Origin: Anaerocolumna sp. | GTDB lineage: Bacteria > Bacillota > Clostridia > Lachnospirales > Lachnospiraceae | NCBI GenBank assembly: GCA_029256725.1 | Contig: JAQSXJ010000004.1 | Location: 1-64,000 of the forward strand | Direction of reading: 5' to 3' | DNA: 64,000 nt | Shown here: in pieces, positions 16,633-24,609 of the stretch | How the letters are laid out: each line of letters starts with the position of its first letter | Position numbering within the stretch: position 1 is the stretch's first letter | Notes under the pieces: model-generated | What the model was told of the DNA's origin: nothing | Databases searched by the model: none | The model's input: only the letters and a program-made list of their open reading frames with translations | Position numbers and translations under genes: made by a program

Positions 16633-17200
16633 CCGGGAATTTTTAAGTGGTGTATATCAAAAAGCGGAACAGATCAAAACAGAGGAACAGATGAAACAGA
16701 TGAAAACAGAAGAAGAAAAGCCAGAGCTGTTTCCGGGAAAAAGAAAAGTACCTCTTAGGTTTGCCTTAACAGCAACAGCTTTCCTGATATTTCTATCTGT
16801 TACGTATGTATTTAATAATATACCCGGGACAAAGGAACCAGCAACACCTCAGAACTTCAGCTTAGAGCCACGTGGCATTGGAATGCCGGATTATATCCAG
16901 GAACTCATTGATACAGCTACAGAAATTGCAGAGGTACAACCTGTAGAGAACGGGATAGGATCTTATAAGATTCTGAAACTGTATAAGAATTCTCTGACAG
17001 AAGACCGCATAACAGAAAAACTTACTAAGCTCCTGCCTGTTCTTGGGGAAGGGGAAACGGCAATAGTATTTTTAAGTGATGATATGGACGGATTACAACT
17101 TCTTGATGTTTTTCATGAAAAAGAGAGTGAAAAGGGCTATATAAACAGTGCCGGGGATGTATTAACAGTAGATAGGTTGGTTGATGCTCTAGAAAATTAA
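16622..17200 (+). CDS. Single-pass membrane protein, putative anti-sigma partner
   Basis: 192 residues: a charged cytoplasmic N-terminus of about 48 residues, one transmembrane helix at about 49-66 (FALTATAFLIFLSVTYVF), and an extracellular domain of about 125 residues. No named domain was recognised and no zinc-binding HxxxCxxC is present. Position, overlap with the sigma-factor gene and topology (inside-helix-outside) fit an anti-sigma factor that holds the sigma factor at the membrane. The function is inferred from context only. Confidence 0.6.
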   Translation: MKSDREFLSGVYQKAEQIKTEEQMKQMKTEEEKPELFPGKRKVPLRFALTATAFLIFLSVTYVFNNIPGTKEPATPQNFSLEPRGIGMPDYIQELIDTATEIAEVQPVENGIGSYKILKLYKNSLTEDRITEKLTKLLPVLGEGETAIVFLSDDMDGLQLLDVFHEKESEKGYINSAGDVLTVDRLVDALEN

Positions 17201-17216
17201 TTGTATTTGGTTATTA

Positions 17217-17395
17217 TAAAACAATCAAATAAATAAACATCATACAAACAATCAATCAAATAAACATCATATAAACAATCAATCAAATTAAACAAATAAT
17301 GAATCAATTAAATTAAACAACCAACCAACCAACCAATCAAATAAATAAACATAAAACAAAGAATTTATAAACTAACAAAAACAATCAAACAAGGG
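17217..17395 (+). repeat. G-poor low-complexity spacer
   Basis: Nearly 180 bp with almost no G on the plus strand, built from short units such as CAATCAAATAAA and CCAA. It lies between the sigma/anti-sigma pair and the DUF4358 gene. If transcribed it would give an unstructured leader or spacer RNA. No gene was found in it. Confidence 0.75.
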
Positions 17396-17441
17396 CAGAA
17401 CAAGTGTATAAAAGTTGACTGTTCTTATAGGAGGATAAGAA

Positions 17442-17978
17442 ATGTTCAAGAAATTAGTATGTATTATGATGGTAACCTTATTAACTGTAAGCCTTGCAGC
17501 CTGCCAGAAATCATCTGGCGAAGCTACATCCAAAGGCCCGGAGGGGGAGCTTAGTGATATTATAGACAAGATTTATGAACAGAAAGACCCGGGGCTGAAC
17601 TTAGAAACCAGAGAAGTTGACCTTACAGATGCCAATGCTCTCCAGTATAACACCGGTTTGACAGATGCCAGCCTAATTAAAGAAGCAACTGTATCAGAGG
17701 CATTAATTACGTCTCAGGCCTATTCTATGGCACTGGTAAGAGTAAAGGATAGTAAAGACACAGAAACAGTTGCGAAGCAGATGCTAGATGGAATTAATCA
17801 GAATAAGTGGATCTGTGTGGGTGCTGACGACTTAAAGGTTACGGCCTTGGGCGATACGATAATGCTGATGATGGTTCAAAGTTCACTGTCAGATACCGTT
17901 ACTTCTGATCAGATAGTAGATGCATTCAAGACCGTATGCGGCGGTAAGCTGGATCTGACATTAGAAAAACAGCAGTAA
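17442..17978 (+). CDS. DUF4358 lipoprotein
   Basis: 178 residues with a lipoprotein signal (MFKKLVCIMMVTLL... SLAAC, lipobox LAAC) and a single domain of the DUF4358 type: ELSDIIDKIYEQ near the start of the mature protein and the KDTETVAKQMLDGINQNKW stretch later. AGGAGG precedes the ATG. In Clostridia this family is commonly found next to MBOAT acyltransferase and DHHW genes, as here, suggesting a shared role in surface polymer acylation. The exact activity is unknown. Confidence 0.85.
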   Translation: MFKKLVCIMMVTLLTVSLAACQKSSGEATSKGPEGELSDIIDKIYEQKDPGLNLETREVDLTDANALQYNTGLTDASLIKEATVSEALITSQAYSMALVRVKDSKDTETVAKQMLDGINQNKWICVGADDLKVTALGDTIMLMMVQSSLSDTVTSDQIVDAFKTVCGGKLDLTLEKQQ

Positions 17979-17988
17979 TGGAGTTGCC

Positions 17989-19392
17989 ATGTTATTTTCA
18001 AGTATAACTTTCCTATACTATTTTCTTCCGGCAGTGTTGATAGTATATTTTCTAGTACCTTTTAAGTACAAGAATCTAATAATTCTCCTGGCCAGTCTAT
18101 TGTTTTATGCCTGGGGAGAACCATTGTACAGTATATTAATGGTTGGATCTATTTTGCAGGGATACTTTATGGGGCTTCGCATTGAGAGCCTTGCCGGCAA
18201 GAAACAAGGGAAGTACTGGATGATTACCTCTATTGTGATAAGTCTTGTAATTTTGGGATTCTTTAAGTACTATGATTTCTTTATACAAAATTTTAATGAG
18301 GCTACCGAATTATCTCTGCCGGTGCTTCCCATTGCCCTGCCAATGGGAATTAGTTTCTATACCTTTCATATCATGAGTTATGTAATCGATGTGCATAGGG
18401 GAAATATTAAGGCAGAGAGGAGCCTGATTACTTTTATGGCTTATTCGACTTTGTTTCCTCAGTTGGTAGCAGGGCCGATTGTTCGCTATGCGGATATTGC
18501 TGAACAGCTCCACAACCGGAGACACAGTCTTGAACAGATATACTGTGGCAGCCGGAGATTCTTAGTAGGTCTTTCAAAGAAGGTGCTTTTAGCGAATTCC
18601 TTTGGATTGCTTGTTACTCAGTTCAGAGATTCTGAGGAGAAATCTATTCTTTTTTTATGGATATATGCAGTAGCTTATACCCTGCAGATATATTATGACT
18701 TTTCCGGTTACAGCGACATGGCAATAGGGCTTGGACAGATTTTCGGGTTTCGGTTTCTGGAGAACTTTCAGTATCCCTATATAGCTAAGAGTATTACAGA
18801 ATTTTGGAGGCGCTGGCATATATCCTTAAGTTCCTGGTTCAGGGATTATGTTTATATACCCATGGGCGGCAATCGGGTATCAAAGCAAAGGCAGGTATTT
18901 AATCTGCTGGTAGTATGGATGTTAACCGGATTATGGCATGGGGCGGCATGGAATTTTATACTTTGGGGATTGTATTTTGCAGTACTGTTGATACTTGAGA
19001 AATTCTGTCTGTTCAAATGTAAATTAATAGTTCCTGTCTTAATCTCTCACATATATGTAATGGTGTTGGTGGTGATAAGCTTTGTTCTGTTTAATGCAGA
19101 AAACTTAGGCCAGGCAGTGGGGGACATTAGAGGAATGTTTGGACTTACAGGAATAGGTGCTGTTACGCAAGAGGCCTTGTATTATTTAAGAAGCTACAGT
19201 ATATTGCTGGTCATTGGAATAATAGGTGCAACACCTATTGCAGGTAAGTTATACCTGAGTGCAATTAAAGATAAAGTAGGAAGCAGCATAGCGCTTGTTT
19301 TAGAGCCGGTAGTACTGGTGGGACTGCTGTTGGTGATTACAGGATATTTGGTGGACGGTTCCTTTAATCCATTTTTGTATTTTAGGTTCTGA
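17989..19392 (+). CDS. MBOAT family membrane O-acyltransferase
   Basis: 467 residues with about ten transmembrane helices. The MBOAT hallmarks are visible: FWRRWHISLSSWFRDYVYIP and the catalytic-type His in TGLWHGAAWNF. This is the AlgI/DltB group, which moves acyl groups across the membrane onto exported polysaccharides or teichoic acids. It starts 11 bp after the DUF4358 stop, so the two are co-transcribed. The usual DHHW partner lies 4 kb downstream, beyond a block of foreign or decayed genes and beyond a terminator. Confidence 0.93.
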   Translation: MLFSSITFLYYFLPAVLIVYFLVPFKYKNLIILLASLLFYAWGEPLYSILMVGSILQGYFMGLRIESLAGKKQGKYWMITSIVISLVILGFFKYYDFFIQNFNEATELSLPVLPIALPMGISFYTFHIMSYVIDVHRGNIKAERSLITFMAYSTLFPQLVAGPIVRYADIAEQLHNRRHSLEQIYCGSRRFLVGLSKKVLLANSFGLLVTQFRDSEEKSILFLWIYAVAYTLQIYYDFSGYSDMAIGLGQIFGFRFLENFQYPYIAKSITEFWRRWHISLSSWFRDYVYIPMGGNRVSKQRQVFNLLVVWMLTGLWHGAAWNFILWGLYFAVLLILEKFCLFKCKLIVPVLISHIYVMVLVVISFVLFNAENLGQAVGDIRGMFGLTGIGAVTQEALYYLRSYSILLVIGIIGATPIAGKLYLSAIKDKVGSSIALVLEPVVLVGLLLVITGYLVDGSFNPFLYFRF

Positions 19393-19520
19393 TTGATTAG
19401 GCTTATGTAATCTGTAATTCAAACTGTTCGACAGATTTCACTTTATAATTATAACAAACTTTCCGAGAATTATAGTACTTAAATCCCCCATTAAACTAAC
19501 TTTTAATATAAATTTATAAA

Positions 19521-19570
19521 GACAAACTTGTCTAATATGAGATATGGCAGGTTTGTCGTTTTATATATTT
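19521..19570 (+). terminator. Terminator after the MBOAT gene
   Basis: GACAAACTTG pairs with CAGGTTTGTC across a 17-base loop and is followed by GTTTTATATATTTTT. It would stop MBOAT transcripts before the minus-strand genes. Confidence 0.75.
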
Positions 19571-19670
19571 TTACTATATTTAGACACCTTTAAGTAAAGG
19601 TAATAATTGATTGAACTACTTGAATACTAATTCCAATCAAAGTACAGCAGTAGTTATGGCTCAGGTAGTA

Positions 19671-19970
19671 TTATTTAAACAGATAATAACAGGCAACTAA
19701 TAAACCAGCAATAATAATAAGTATACAATCTTTTTTAGAAGACCTGATGCCCATCTTATGGTTGAGAAAGCCTTTATATATTCCAGTGGAGCAAGTTACG
19801 ATAAAAGAAATAATTGATATAACACCTATACTGATCAAACCTGGTAATAGGTTATCTCTTGATGAATTGACATAGGAAAATCCCAGTACATAAAGTATTA
19901 TGATAGAGACTGCATAACAGATACAGCTTATATATTGTATTTTTTTGATAATTCTTATTTTATTCTCCAT
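19671..19970 (-). CDS. Small membrane protein of unknown function
   Basis: 99 residues with three hydrophobic segments (about 12-32, 43-62 and 82-97) joined by short charged loops. No family was recognised. A GGAG-like stretch lies upstream of the ATG. The frame is open along its length and codon use is AT-rich like its surroundings. It lies alone between the convergent MBOAT gene and the AraC regulator, in the block that splits MBOAT from DHHW. Confidence 0.6.
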   Translation of the reverse strand: MENKIRIIKKIQYISCICYAVSIIILYVLGFSYVNSSRDNLLPGLISIGVISIISFIVTCSTGIYKGFLNHKMGIRSSKKDCILIIIAGLLVACYYLFK

Positions 19971-20102
19971 TACCAGCTCCTCTAGAGTTGCTAAAAATTC
20001 TAATTGAACATTTATAATTTCAGTATACTATAAGCTTCATGATTTTACCATTACATAGTATACAATTCTTATAAATTCAATAAAAACTCTCTTATACTGA
20101 AT

Positions 20103-20966
20103 TTAGCCAGGCAATCTTAACTTCCTAAAGTTCCTTGGTGAACTTCCAGTAATCAATTTAAACATCCTGCCAAAATGTGTATGATTCTGATAACCTACTT
20201 CTCTGGCTATATCTGCAATGGGAAGCTTCGTTTCTGTTAACAGCCTTTGTGCTTTTTGAATCCTGAGATTTGAAAGATATTCAACAAAAGTAAAGCCGGT
20301 AACTTTCTTAAATGCCCGGCTTAAATGAGCGGTGCTTATATAGAATTTCTCTGCTGTAGTATAAAGACTTATATCTTCCCGGTAATGCAGATCCATATAT
20401 GCCGCAACTTCTGAAATCCTCTGATGGAGAGCACTAGGGTAATCATATTCAACAGATTTTGATTCCTCCGCAAACCGGTTAATCAACGCCAGCAATTCTA
20501 GAAAATATGTAGTGAGCATTCGATTATTCTTAATTCCATAAGATTTACTTTCCTTAATTATCTGAAAGAAACAGCTCTCAATCTGCTTGTGTTCTGTTTC
20601 CTTTAGCTGCAACAGGATATGGTTATTGTGAAAGGCAGCAAGAAAGGACTGTACATGCTCTGTCTTAACAAAGTTGTTCAAGTAGCTAGAACTGAACTCA
20701 ATCAGCAGCCTTTCGTGGTATTCAGAAGAACCGCTTACTGTCTTATGGAGCACATTAGTATTAATAAGGACTAAGTCTCCACGTTGAATTTTATACACAC
20801 GGTTCTGAATAAAATAATTTCTGTCACCGGACAGCAGATAATAAATCTCATACTGCGGATGATAATGGTTAACGTTCATAAGATAGGAATTGGGACGTTT
20901 GGAATGTGCTATATGAAATTCTCCGTTATTATTATCGTGATAAATTATGGATTTCGGTTTTGCCAC
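20103..20966 (-). CDS. AraC family transcriptional regulator
   Basis: 287 residues: an N-terminal cupin-like ligand domain (YHPQYEIYYLLSGDRNYFI) and a C-terminal double helix-turn-helix (ISLYTTAEKFYISTAHLSRAF, then IADIAREVGYQNHTHFGRMF). Such regulators normally control carbohydrate-use genes next to them. The divergent neighbour is a 5'-truncated glycosidase, so the regulator has probably lost its original target gene or now controls others. Confidence 0.9.
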   Translation of the reverse strand: MAKPKSIIYHDNNNGEFHIAHSKRPNSYLMNVNHYHPQYEIYYLLSGDRNYFIQNRVYKIQRGDLVLINTNVLHKTVSGSSEYHERLLIEFSSSYLNNFVKTEHVQSFLAAFHNNHILLQLKETEHKQIESCFFQIIKESKSYGIKNNRMLTTYFLELLALINRFAEESKSVEYDYPSALHQRISEVAAYMDLHYREDISLYTTAEKFYISTAHLSRAFKKVTGFTFVEYLSNLRIQKAQRLLTETKLPIADIAREVGYQNHTHFGRMFKLITGSSPRNFRKLRLPG

Positions 20967-21158
20967 CTTAACTTCCCCTCTAATTATGTGGTCTTTGTTG
21001 CATTCAGGTAAATAGTCTAAAGTAATTCTAAAGTTTATGTTTATTGTATATACTTTCTCTCATTCTGTAAATCAAAATATGTTGAATTTAAGGCAATTAA
21101 TCATAAAATGTATACTTTTTATCTCTTATTTTGATGTATGATAAGAGAGTTATTATAA

Positions 21159-22739
21159 TGTAACTTACATGAAGAAGCCTACTACAGACCTCTTTATGAA
21201 TGGTGTGAAATACATGGACTTGCTTTGACCGGGCATCCAGGAGCGAGTGATGATATTGGCTTCTTAAAATATTTTCATACTCCTGCTCAGGATGTGGTGT
21301 GGAGATGGGTAGCACCGGAAGATGGACTGGCAATCAGAGGGGAGCACAGTACCATGGCAAAATGCAGCTCAGACAGTGCAAGACATCGTGGAAAGAGACG
21401 AAACGGTAACGAATGCTTTGCCTGCTGCGGTAAAAATAAGATTGAGTGGTTCTTTACAGCAGAGGATATGAAATGGTACATGGACTGGCTCTTTGTAAGA
21501 GGAGTGAATCTATTATATCCTCATGCTTTCTTCTATTCCATCGATGGCCTGAGACGATGGGGAGAGAGACCCCCGGATGTTGGCCCTAATAATATCTGGT
21601 GGCCCTATTATAAGCAAATCTCCGATTATATAAAGAGAATGTGCTGGGTTATGACGGACAGCACGAATCAGGCGCGTGTGGCTATTCTTTGTGAAGCACA
21701 CAGACTGCCCTCGGAGATCACTGAACCTCTCTATGAGAATCAGATTGAATTCAATTACCTAGAAGATGAAATATTTATTTCGGAAGATTGTAGGATAGAA
21801 GAGACCTGTTTAAAAGTCAGAAATCAATCGTATAAACTGCTTATAATGGATACAGCTGAAATACTTAATGATAAGAATATGAAGAAAATACAGCGCTTTA
21901 TGGAGCAGGGAGGTAAAGTTCTTATATTTAACCCGGACAAAAAGCCGTTGTTTCATAAAGACCTTCTCTCAGTGACGTCCCTTAAAGATTTGATAGTAGT
22001 AATTCGGCAATATATAACTTCTGTCATGACTTTTACAGAAACCCAGAAAGATCTAAGAATTACACATGTCCTTAAAGATAACTCGGATTTCCTTCTGTTG
22101 GTAAACGAAGGTGATGAAGAGATAAAGACTGATTTATGTCTTTCGCTGGTTGGAGCTGTTGAAAGCTGGGATGCTGTCAAAGGCTGCATAACAGAAATTA
22201 CGGTAAGGCACAAAGCAGGAGAAAGGCATATGATAATTCCTATCAGACTTACTTCAAGAGAAGCTCTTCTAATGCGGGTTGATTCAGGGCTGACGCCAAA
22301 GGGCATTGAGACGCCAGACAGTGATGTAACACAGACAGCAGAAAGAGAAATATATCTTGATAGAGGCTGGCAAATGGGAGTAACAACAGAGAATATGACA
22401 GATCTTGAGAATTTCACACTGTGGAATGAAACAGAGTGGGGAAATAATTATTCCGGATGGATTGTATACCGTAACCATTTTCTGATAAATGAAGGGTACC
22501 AGGCTGAATCCTTACAACTTGATTTGGGTAAGGTATACGAAATTGCGAAAGTCACCGTTAACGGCAGGAAAGCAGGAGTTAAGCTTTGGGCACCCTATAC
22601 CTTTGATGTTACAGAATTAATAATAGAGGGAGATAATGAGGTTATTGTTGAGGTTCATAATACCATAGCCAATAAAATGTGCAACTTAAACCTGGATTCC
22701 GGACTGATGGGACCAATTAAGCTTATAGTAAAGAATTAA
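21159..22739 (+). pseudogene. 5'-truncated glycosidase with C-terminal sugar-binding domain
   Basis: The frame is open from 21159, just after an in-frame TAA, with no start codon until a TTG at 21225. Family-like sequence already runs upstream of it (YYRPLYEWCEIHGLALTGHP). The conserved block EHSTMAKCSSDSARHRGKRR and the YMDWLFVRGVNLLYPHAF region resemble large bacterial glycosyl hydrolases related to the GH106/GH2 group, and the last 130 residues look like a GH2-type sugar-binding domain (GWIVYRNHF... KVTVNGRKAG). The N-terminal part of the barrel is missing, so it is judged a remnant. A short protein from the TTG start cannot be excluded. Confidence 0.75.
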
Positions 22740-22747
22740 AAAAGTAT

Positions 22748-22915
22748 ATGACAGGTCTGCCGGAGAGTCCTCTCTGTAATATTGTCTTAGAGAATGTCAA
22801 TGCTATTGGTAAATATGGTTTGAAGGCAAATAATATCAGGGGATTGGTGACCAATAATGTATCGATAACAGCAAGAGAAGGAGAAACCAGGGAGCTTAAG
22901 AACGTAGTGATTTGA
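22748..22915 (+). pseudogene. C-terminal fragment of a GH28 polygalacturonase-like protein
   Basis: A 55-residue frame reads TGLPESPLCNIVLENVNAIG and continues with KANNIRGLVTNNVSI. These are the repeating beta-helix turns and the GLPESP motif found near the end of GH28 pectin-degrading enzymes. It begins eight bases after the stop of the preceding glycosidase remnant and has no catalytic residues, so it is the tail of a deleted gene. Confidence 0.7.
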
Positions 22916-23331
22916 TAAGAACACTATTTAAAATTCCTTATTTAGAGAACAGCACTAGTAGACTGGTATATCCATAGGGGATAGTTATGAATAATATTTG
23001 AAATAAGTGTAACTTTAAAGAGAGGGGTTACGAATAAGTATCATAGGGATAAGTACAGAAGTCAGCAATATTACCATTCGGAGCATGATTACCTTAAGAT
23101 AGTAGTATTACCTTAGGAAGTAGTATTTCCTTAGGCCAGTAGTATTACCTTAGGCCAGTAGTATTACCTTAAGACGTAGTGTTACCTAAGGACATAGTAT
23201 TACTTTAGGACAGTATTATTACCTTGAGACTGTATTATTACTTTAGGAGAAGCATTACCTTTGGAATAGCAGGCTGACTACATACCTTACTTATCAATAG
23301 ATACAGTTACTATATAAGAAATGAGGAAGTA
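22916..23331. other. Repeat-rich gap before the DHHW gene
   Basis: About 415 bp with no gene; most of it is the tandem repeat annotated at 23088-23267. A ribosome site (GAGGAAG) precedes the DHHW start. Confidence 0.7.
23088..23267 (+). repeat. Degenerate tandem repeat, about 10 units of 18-20 bp
   Basis: Units such as GTATTACCTTAGGCCAGTA recur ten times with drift. Each carries a short palindrome CCTTAGG or CCTTAAG. Copies in the middle are the most alike. It could be a multi-site operator, or merely expanded slippage DNA left at a deletion scar. Confidence 0.85.
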
Positions 23332-24438
23332 ATGAAAGAGAAAATCAAGTATGTAATTGGCATTTCATCACTGCTTATCACCTTATTCACCCTCTCCATT
23401 ATAAATTGCCTGAAACCTCAGGCAGAATTTTCTGACACTGAGAGGAGAAAGCTAAAACAAAGGCCGGACTGGTCCGTAGAACTTCTACTATCTAACAATA
23501 TGGGAGATACCTTTGAGGGATATGCTATGGATCAGTTTCCCTTCCGGGAGGTGTTCAGAAGAATCAAAGCCTATACCCTCTACAATCTATTTCAGGAGAA
23601 AGATAATAACGGCATTTATATTGCTGGAGGTTATGCGGCAAAGCTTGATTACCCATTAAAGGAAGCCTCCATAACCAACGCCTTGAATAAATTTCAGTAT
23701 ATCTATGATACCTATCTGGCTGAGCATAATGGTAATATATATACCTGTATTGTTCCGGATAAGGGGTATTATTTGGCAGAAAAGTATGGTTATCCCCATA
23801 TGGATTATGAACGCCTCTATAATACGATAAGAGCAGGAATGACGTATGCTGATTTTATAGATATCAGAAATTATCTGGATATTAAGAGTTATTACAAAAC
23901 AGATACTCATTGGAGACAGGAGATGATTAAGCCTGTGGCAGAAGAACTGCTGAGCAATATGGGAACAGCTGGAGGTCACTTACATCAATTCCAGGAGATT
24001 ACCGCAGAAACTCCCTTTTACGGTGTATATTATGGACAGTCTGCTTTGCCATTGGAAAAGGAGAATATCACGTATTTAACCAATGAAATGATAGACAGTT
24101 GTATAGTCTATAACTATGAAAAAGACAGCAAAGGCAGTATCTACGATTTAAGCAGACTTAATAGCAGAGATCCCTATGAGTTGTTCTTATCGGGCTCAGT
24201 TCCTTTGCTAACCATTGAAAATCCCAAGGCTGTAAAGGAGAGGGAACTGATAATATTCAGGGACTCCTTTGGCAGCAGCCTAACTCCTCTAATTGCAGAG
24301 AGATATTCAAAGATAACCCTAGTGGATATCCGTTATATCTCAAGTAGCATTTTGGGAGATTATATTGACTTTAATGGGCAGGATGTACTATTTTTATATA
24401 GTACTCTTCTTTTAAATGACAGTTTTAGTTTGAAATAA
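23332..24438 (+). CDS. DHHW family membrane-anchored protein
   Basis: 368 residues with one N-terminal transmembrane anchor (VIGISSLLITLFTLSIINC) and an extracellular domain. The hallmark DTHW lies in SYYKTDTHWRQ, and FRDSFGSS near the C-terminus is the Ser-containing block of the SGNH/AlgJ-like fold. DHHW proteins work with MBOAT acyltransferases in acylating exported polymers. The likely partner is the MBOAT gene 4 kb upstream; the intervening DNA is decayed glycosidases and a regulator. Confidence 0.9.
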   Translation: MKEKIKYVIGISSLLITLFTLSIINCLKPQAEFSDTERRKLKQRPDWSVELLLSNNMGDTFEGYAMDQFPFREVFRRIKAYTLYNLFQEKDNNGIYIAGGYAAKLDYPLKEASITNALNKFQYIYDTYLAEHNGNIYTCIVPDKGYYLAEKYGYPHMDYERLYNTIRAGMTYADFIDIRNYLDIKSYYKTDTHWRQEMIKPVAEELLSNMGTAGGHLHQFQEITAETPFYGVYYGQSALPLEKENITYLTNEMIDSCIVYNYEKDSKGSIYDLSRLNSRDPYELFLSGSVPLLTIENPKAVKERELIIFRDSFGSSLTPLIAERYSKITLVDIRYISSSILGDYIDFNGQDVLFLYSTLLLNDSFSLK

Positions 24439-24440
24439 GT

Positions 24441-24495
24441 AAATGCTTCATTCTTCCTATGTGCAAAATGTACATATGAAAATGAAGCATTTTTA
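24441..24495 (+). terminator. Terminator after the DHHW gene
   Basis: AAATGCTTCATT pairs with AATGAAGCATTT, enclosing an inner short palindrome, and ends in a T run. It lies three bases after the DHHW stop codon. Confidence 0.85.
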
Positions 24496-24609
24496 TGTCT
24501 TAAAAGCTTGTAATATATCTAATTTATGGATACAATCAAAAGGTAGAATATAAATCGAGGTTATATAGTGTTTCTATTAGAAGAATATTCACAAATGAAG
24601 GAGAGTGTT

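Noticed and set aside
23088..23267. CRISPR array
   Set aside because: Units are contiguous and degenerate with no unique spacers, and there are no cas genes.
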